A stretch of DNA of 8,495 bases from an archaeon (lineage in GTDB: Archaea; Aenigmatarchaeota; Aenigmatarchaeia; GW2011-AR5; GCA-2688965), in NCBI GenBank assembly GCA_002688965.1, contig NZEE01000082.1, forward strand, positions 1 through 8,495. Reading direction: 5' to 3'. Shown here piece after piece: positions 6,402 through 8,495 of this stretch. Every line of letters begins with the position of its first letter. Position 1 is the first letter of the stretch. The notes under the pieces are model-generated. The model did no database searches and had not been told where the DNA came from. It was given only the letters and a program-made list of their open reading frames with translations. Made by a program: the position numbers and the translations under genes.

Positions 6402-7077
6402 TTTTTAATCTATTAATAATCGATTTCATATTTACACTATGGTTTCTAGCATATTTTTGAATTAACCTAAGTTTTTTATCAATGTAGTGAGGAATTTCTA
6501 AATCATCATGATTTTGAATATCGGTATTTTCGTCCTTCTTTTTCAGAATTACTTCTAACATTTTTATAATATCATCGTCCTCAACTAATCTCTGAAAGTT
6601 TTCTGACCCTTCACCTTTCTTATCTAAATCTTTAGTTTTTCCCATAGATTCAGCTCTTTCTTCAGCTTCGTCATCCTTCATATCATGCTCAGTTTTAAAG
6701 TATTCTATAGTTTCATTAGCATCCATATAAATTGTATCATCATAACCTAATACCTCACTCATGTCGTGTTCGTCCAATTCACGGTCAACAGATTCACCCC
6801 AGTAACGTTTAAAAAAGTAACCACGCCCCTGTTCACCACTTTGTCTACTCATAGGTATTGTTGCGTCCAGTGTTTTGGTGGCTGACATAGTTTTTACATT
6901 TTCCCACCCTAAAGGAATTTTACTACCAACAATGGAACCATCATAATCAACCAATTCTTCTAATTCCTCTTCTTCACCAGTTATTAAATTTTCCTGGTCT
7001 ACTTCCCATTCCTCATGAGATGATTTAGGGTGAACCTCCTTACAACTTCCTTCATGCTTTAATTTTTTCATATTCAT
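6394..7077 (-). CDS. acidic uncharacterised phage protein
   Basis: First gene of the minus-strand block, 227 aa from the chosen ATG at 7077. The frame stays open to an ATG at 7134, but that would add a hydrophobic N-terminus encoded by the late promoter motif itself and overlap the divergent gene. The downstream ATG lies 36 bases after that motif and gives a normal soluble start. ATG at 7071 is an alternative. The protein is strongly acidic. Recognisable blocks are WEVDQENLITGEEEE (24-38), LVDYDGSIVGSKIPLGWEN (42-60), FFKRYWGES (88-96), then NETIEYFKTEHD followed by DDEAEERAESMGK (121-147), and a helical C-terminus (KKLRLIQKYARNHSVNMKSI). I have seen comparable proteins in marine phages but no function. 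The first Cys is C12; there is no TM segment in this form. Confidence 0.7.
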   Translation of the reverse strand: MNMKKLKHEGSCKEVHPKSSHEEWEVDQENLITGEEEELEELVDYDGSIVGSKIPLGWENVKTMSATKTLDATIPMSRQSGEQGRGYFFKRYWGESVDRELDEHDMSEVLGYDDTIYMDANETIEYFKTEHDMKDDEAEERAESMGKTKDLDKKGEGSENFQRLVEDDDIIKMLEVILKKKDENTDIQNHDDLEIPHYIDKKLRLIQKYARNHSVNMKSIINRLKNE

Positions 7078-7085
7078 TCTTTTTA

Positions 7086-7093
7086 TATAAATA
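7086..7093 (+). promoter_or_regulatory. T4-type late promoter octamer for the 7125 gene
   Basis: Perfect TATAAATA, the octamer recognised in T4 by the late sigma factor gp55. It lies 31 bp upstream of the ATG at 7125, in the correct orientation, in the only divergent gap of the window. In T4, RNA starts a few bases past the octamer, so a start near 7099 would give a short leader. A chance match is possible in AT-rich DNA, but a paired copy lies in the same 47-bp gap. Confidence 0.65.
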
Positions 7094-7112
7094 TTAAGTT
7101 GAAGTAGAATGA

Positions 7113-7120
7113 TATTTATA
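7113..7120 (-). promoter_or_regulatory. T4-type late promoter octamer for the minus-strand block
   Basis: TATTTATA on the plus strand, read as TATAAATA on the minus strand, 35 bp upstream of the ATG at 7077. It faces the plus-strand copy at 7086-7093, and together they form an inverted repeat centred at about 7103 (TATAAATAT at 7086-7094 and its complement at 7112-7120). It would start the nine-gene minus-strand transcript near 7106, so the two transcripts would begin overlapping at their 5' ends. Confidence 0.65.
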
Positions 7121-7124
7121 ATCA

Positions 7125-8495
7125 ATGGGAACACAAAATATATTAAATTATTATGGGAATAGACTTGATGCCAAATTAAGTTATGATTCTTATTATGACT
7201 TTTATTTAGCTTCTGACGAAGACAACTTTCAAAGAGAGGTTGTCTATTCAGATAACATTATAGGCTATACTGAACCAAGAACACCACAACTAGGAACTCT
7301 AAGTAACGTAATTCCTCTGTGGATTGATTTGAACAATACAGCTTCTACAATACAACCAGCTTTTACAGGTGTAAGTGTTGTACAACAAAAAAGTGATTTT
7401 TCAGCTACTCCCGATGGAACAAGTGCATCATATTCACCAGCAATAGCATTGTATGGGACTGGTTACCCACAAAGTATAATTAGTCAAAATTATTGGGGCC
7501 AAGCCTATGCATACTGTGATTGTCCGTATGAAGATTGTCACCCAGTGCCTACAGGTGAGAGTGGAGATACGTGTGGTGGTAGAAGTGGTTATACTAATAC
7601 AGGCGTAGAGGGAAATTATAAGATTGAAAATTGGTGGTTAAACTCTGTAGACATAGGTATTGCACCTTATATGTATTCATCTGCTTGGGATAAATTAAGA
7701 TTATGGCCAGAAAATATACCAATAAGTGGAGATACAAACGTACATCCTTTTGGAATCTTTAATATGTTAAATTTAGATAAAAGATTTAAAATGTGGCAAG
7801 TTAGCGCAAATACTCAAGCACCTTCACAAAGTGGAGCTACAACGAGAAATGTTTCCGATACTTTTTTTGAGTATGCAGATTCTGGAAGTGGAGCAAATCC
7901 AGGGCCAGAAGACTCAAGTAAATTTAATATGAACGGGACTAGGAGATATACAATTAGTTCCGCAACAGATAGTAGTGGATATTATCAAGAGTTAAATGGT
8001 GGTTATTATGCTGGTGCTTATAAATTTTATGGCTACCCATATTCAGTTTTACCAGACCGACCAGATGAAGGCTGGACAATGGAAACATTTTTGAAATTAA
8101 GAGCAACCGGAACTACGACCGGAGGAACATGTTTCTCAACAAATTATAATCTAGAATCTAATGTTAGGGTTAATCCTGGTGATGGATGCTATTCCGGGCC
8201 TCCGAATAACCCAACAATATACCACACTAACCCAGTATGGAATACTGGTGTTACTGTGACCGACAGTGGTGTATCTTTACCAGCTGGTGTTGATTGTACT
8301 GTCTTTTTAAACAGAGCAGGGTGTCGTGTATGTGATGATTGTGAATTTGGATATGAGTGTGAAAATCATGAGTTTATTGAAAGCTTTTGTCATGACTCCT
8401 GTCAATCATCAGATATAGAAGACACTCAGTGTTTATGTTGTAAATTAATAGGAGTTGATGTTCCTACAGAAGAACCAATAGGTGAAGCTTATAGT
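7125..8495 (+). CDS. large structural/adhesin-like protein, 3' end missing
   Basis: An open frame of 457 codons with no stop before the window ends, so the C-terminus is missing. Residues 1-50 (NYYGNRLDAKLSYDSYYDFYLASDEDNF, split over 8-34, then EVVYSDNIIG) match a start I associate with large marine phage virion proteins. Later landmarks are DKRFKMWQVSANTQ (218-231), YYQELNGGYYAGAYKFYGYP (286-305) and GWTMETFLKLR (316-326), a beta-rich, LamG-like pattern. Cys occur at 131, 133, 138, 150, 336, 355, then ten between 391 and 439, including RVCDDCEF, FCHDSC and QCLCC. The protein is rich in Tyr, Ser, Thr and Gly and has no signal peptide. It may be a tail-fibre or tailspike-type receptor-binding subunit, which is inference. 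It is expressed divergently from the minus-strand block from its own late promoter motif. Confidence 0.85.
   Translation, partial: MGTQNILNYYGNRLDAKLSYDSYYDFYLASDEDNFQREVVYSDNIIGYTEPRTPQLGTLSNVIPLWIDLNNTASTIQPAFTGVSVVQQKSDFSATPDGTSASYSPAIALYGTGYPQSIISQNYWGQAYAYCDCPYEDCHPVPTGESGDTCGGRSGYTNTGVEGNYKIENWWLNSVDIGIAPYMYSSAWDKLRLWPENIPISGDTNVHPFGIFNMLNLDKRFKMWQVSANTQAPSQSGATTRNVSDTFFEYADSGSGANPGPEDSSKFNMNGTRRYTISSATDSSGYYQELNGGYYAGAYKFYGYPYSVLPDRPDEGWTMETFLKLRATGTTTGGTCFSTNYNLESNVRVNPGDGCYSGPPNNPTIYHTNPVWNTGVTVTDSGVSLPAGVDCTVFLNRAGCRVCDDCEFGYECENHEFIESFCHDSCQSSDIEDTQCLCCKLIGVDVPTEEPIGEAYS

Noticed and set aside
7078..7134. Extended start of the 227-aa gene at 7134 with a hydrophobic N-terminus
   Set aside because: It would overlap the divergent gene's start and both late promoter motifs; the hydrophobic residues come from translating the AT-rich promoter DNA. 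The ATG at 7077 is the better start.
1..8495. tRNA, rRNA, integrase, transposase or attachment site
   Set aside because: Reading through, I saw no cloverleaf-like sequence in the gaps and no recombinase motifs; the gaps are too short for most RNA genes.

Overview
The window looks like part of the genome of an AT-rich tailed phage, probably a marine relative of the T4-like (straboviral) group. The reasons are tightly packed genes with 1-5 bp gaps or short overlaps, perfect copies of the T4-type late promoter octamer TATAAATA in the only divergent intergenic gap, a holin-like membrane protein, large cysteine-containing structural-type proteins, and several small proteins that resemble conserved but uncharacterised marine phage families. 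This is my recollection of protein families, not a database result. No gene start has a recognisable GGAG-type Shine-Dalgarno sequence; most have A/T-rich leaders. That would fit a Bacteroidota host but does not prove one.

Layout. Bases 1-52 hold the probable tail of an upstream gene and a short leader. A plus-strand gene (53-1321) encodes a secreted- or virion-type protein of four Cys-bracketed repeats plus a Cys-rich C-terminus. It ends at a perfectly symmetric hairpin (1342-1369) that can terminate transcription from both sides. Nine minus-strand genes follow, to be read from right to left: three uncharacterised phage proteins (7077-6394, 6401-5934, 5932-5582), a small WYL-like protein (5576-5181), a linker-rich protein with a C-terminal helical motif (5176-4577), a GT-B-type glycosyltransferase (4534-3299), two tandem sulfotransferases (3296-2394 and 2404-1697), and a two-TM holin-like protein (1670-1374). 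At 7078-7124 there are two face-to-face late promoter motifs, one for the minus block and one for a plus-strand gene that begins at 7125 and runs off the window. That gene encodes a long structural or adhesin-like protein with a Cys-rich region.

How the genes may work together. The striking unit is the glycosyltransferase followed 2 bp later by two sulfotransferases that overlap by 11 bp. Their context suggests late expression, alongside virion-type genes and a lysis-type gene. I infer a phage-encoded pathway that builds and sulfates a glycan, either on the virion (for example on the Thr/Ser/Pro-rich Cys-repeat protein or the 7125 protein) or on a host surface polymer. The two sulfotransferases are diverged duplicates; only the 300-aa copy carries a CxxC...CxxC insertion that looks like a zinc-binding knuckle. 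The two plus-strand proteins flanking the block end in, or contain, a similar Cys-rich module, so they may be functionally linked.
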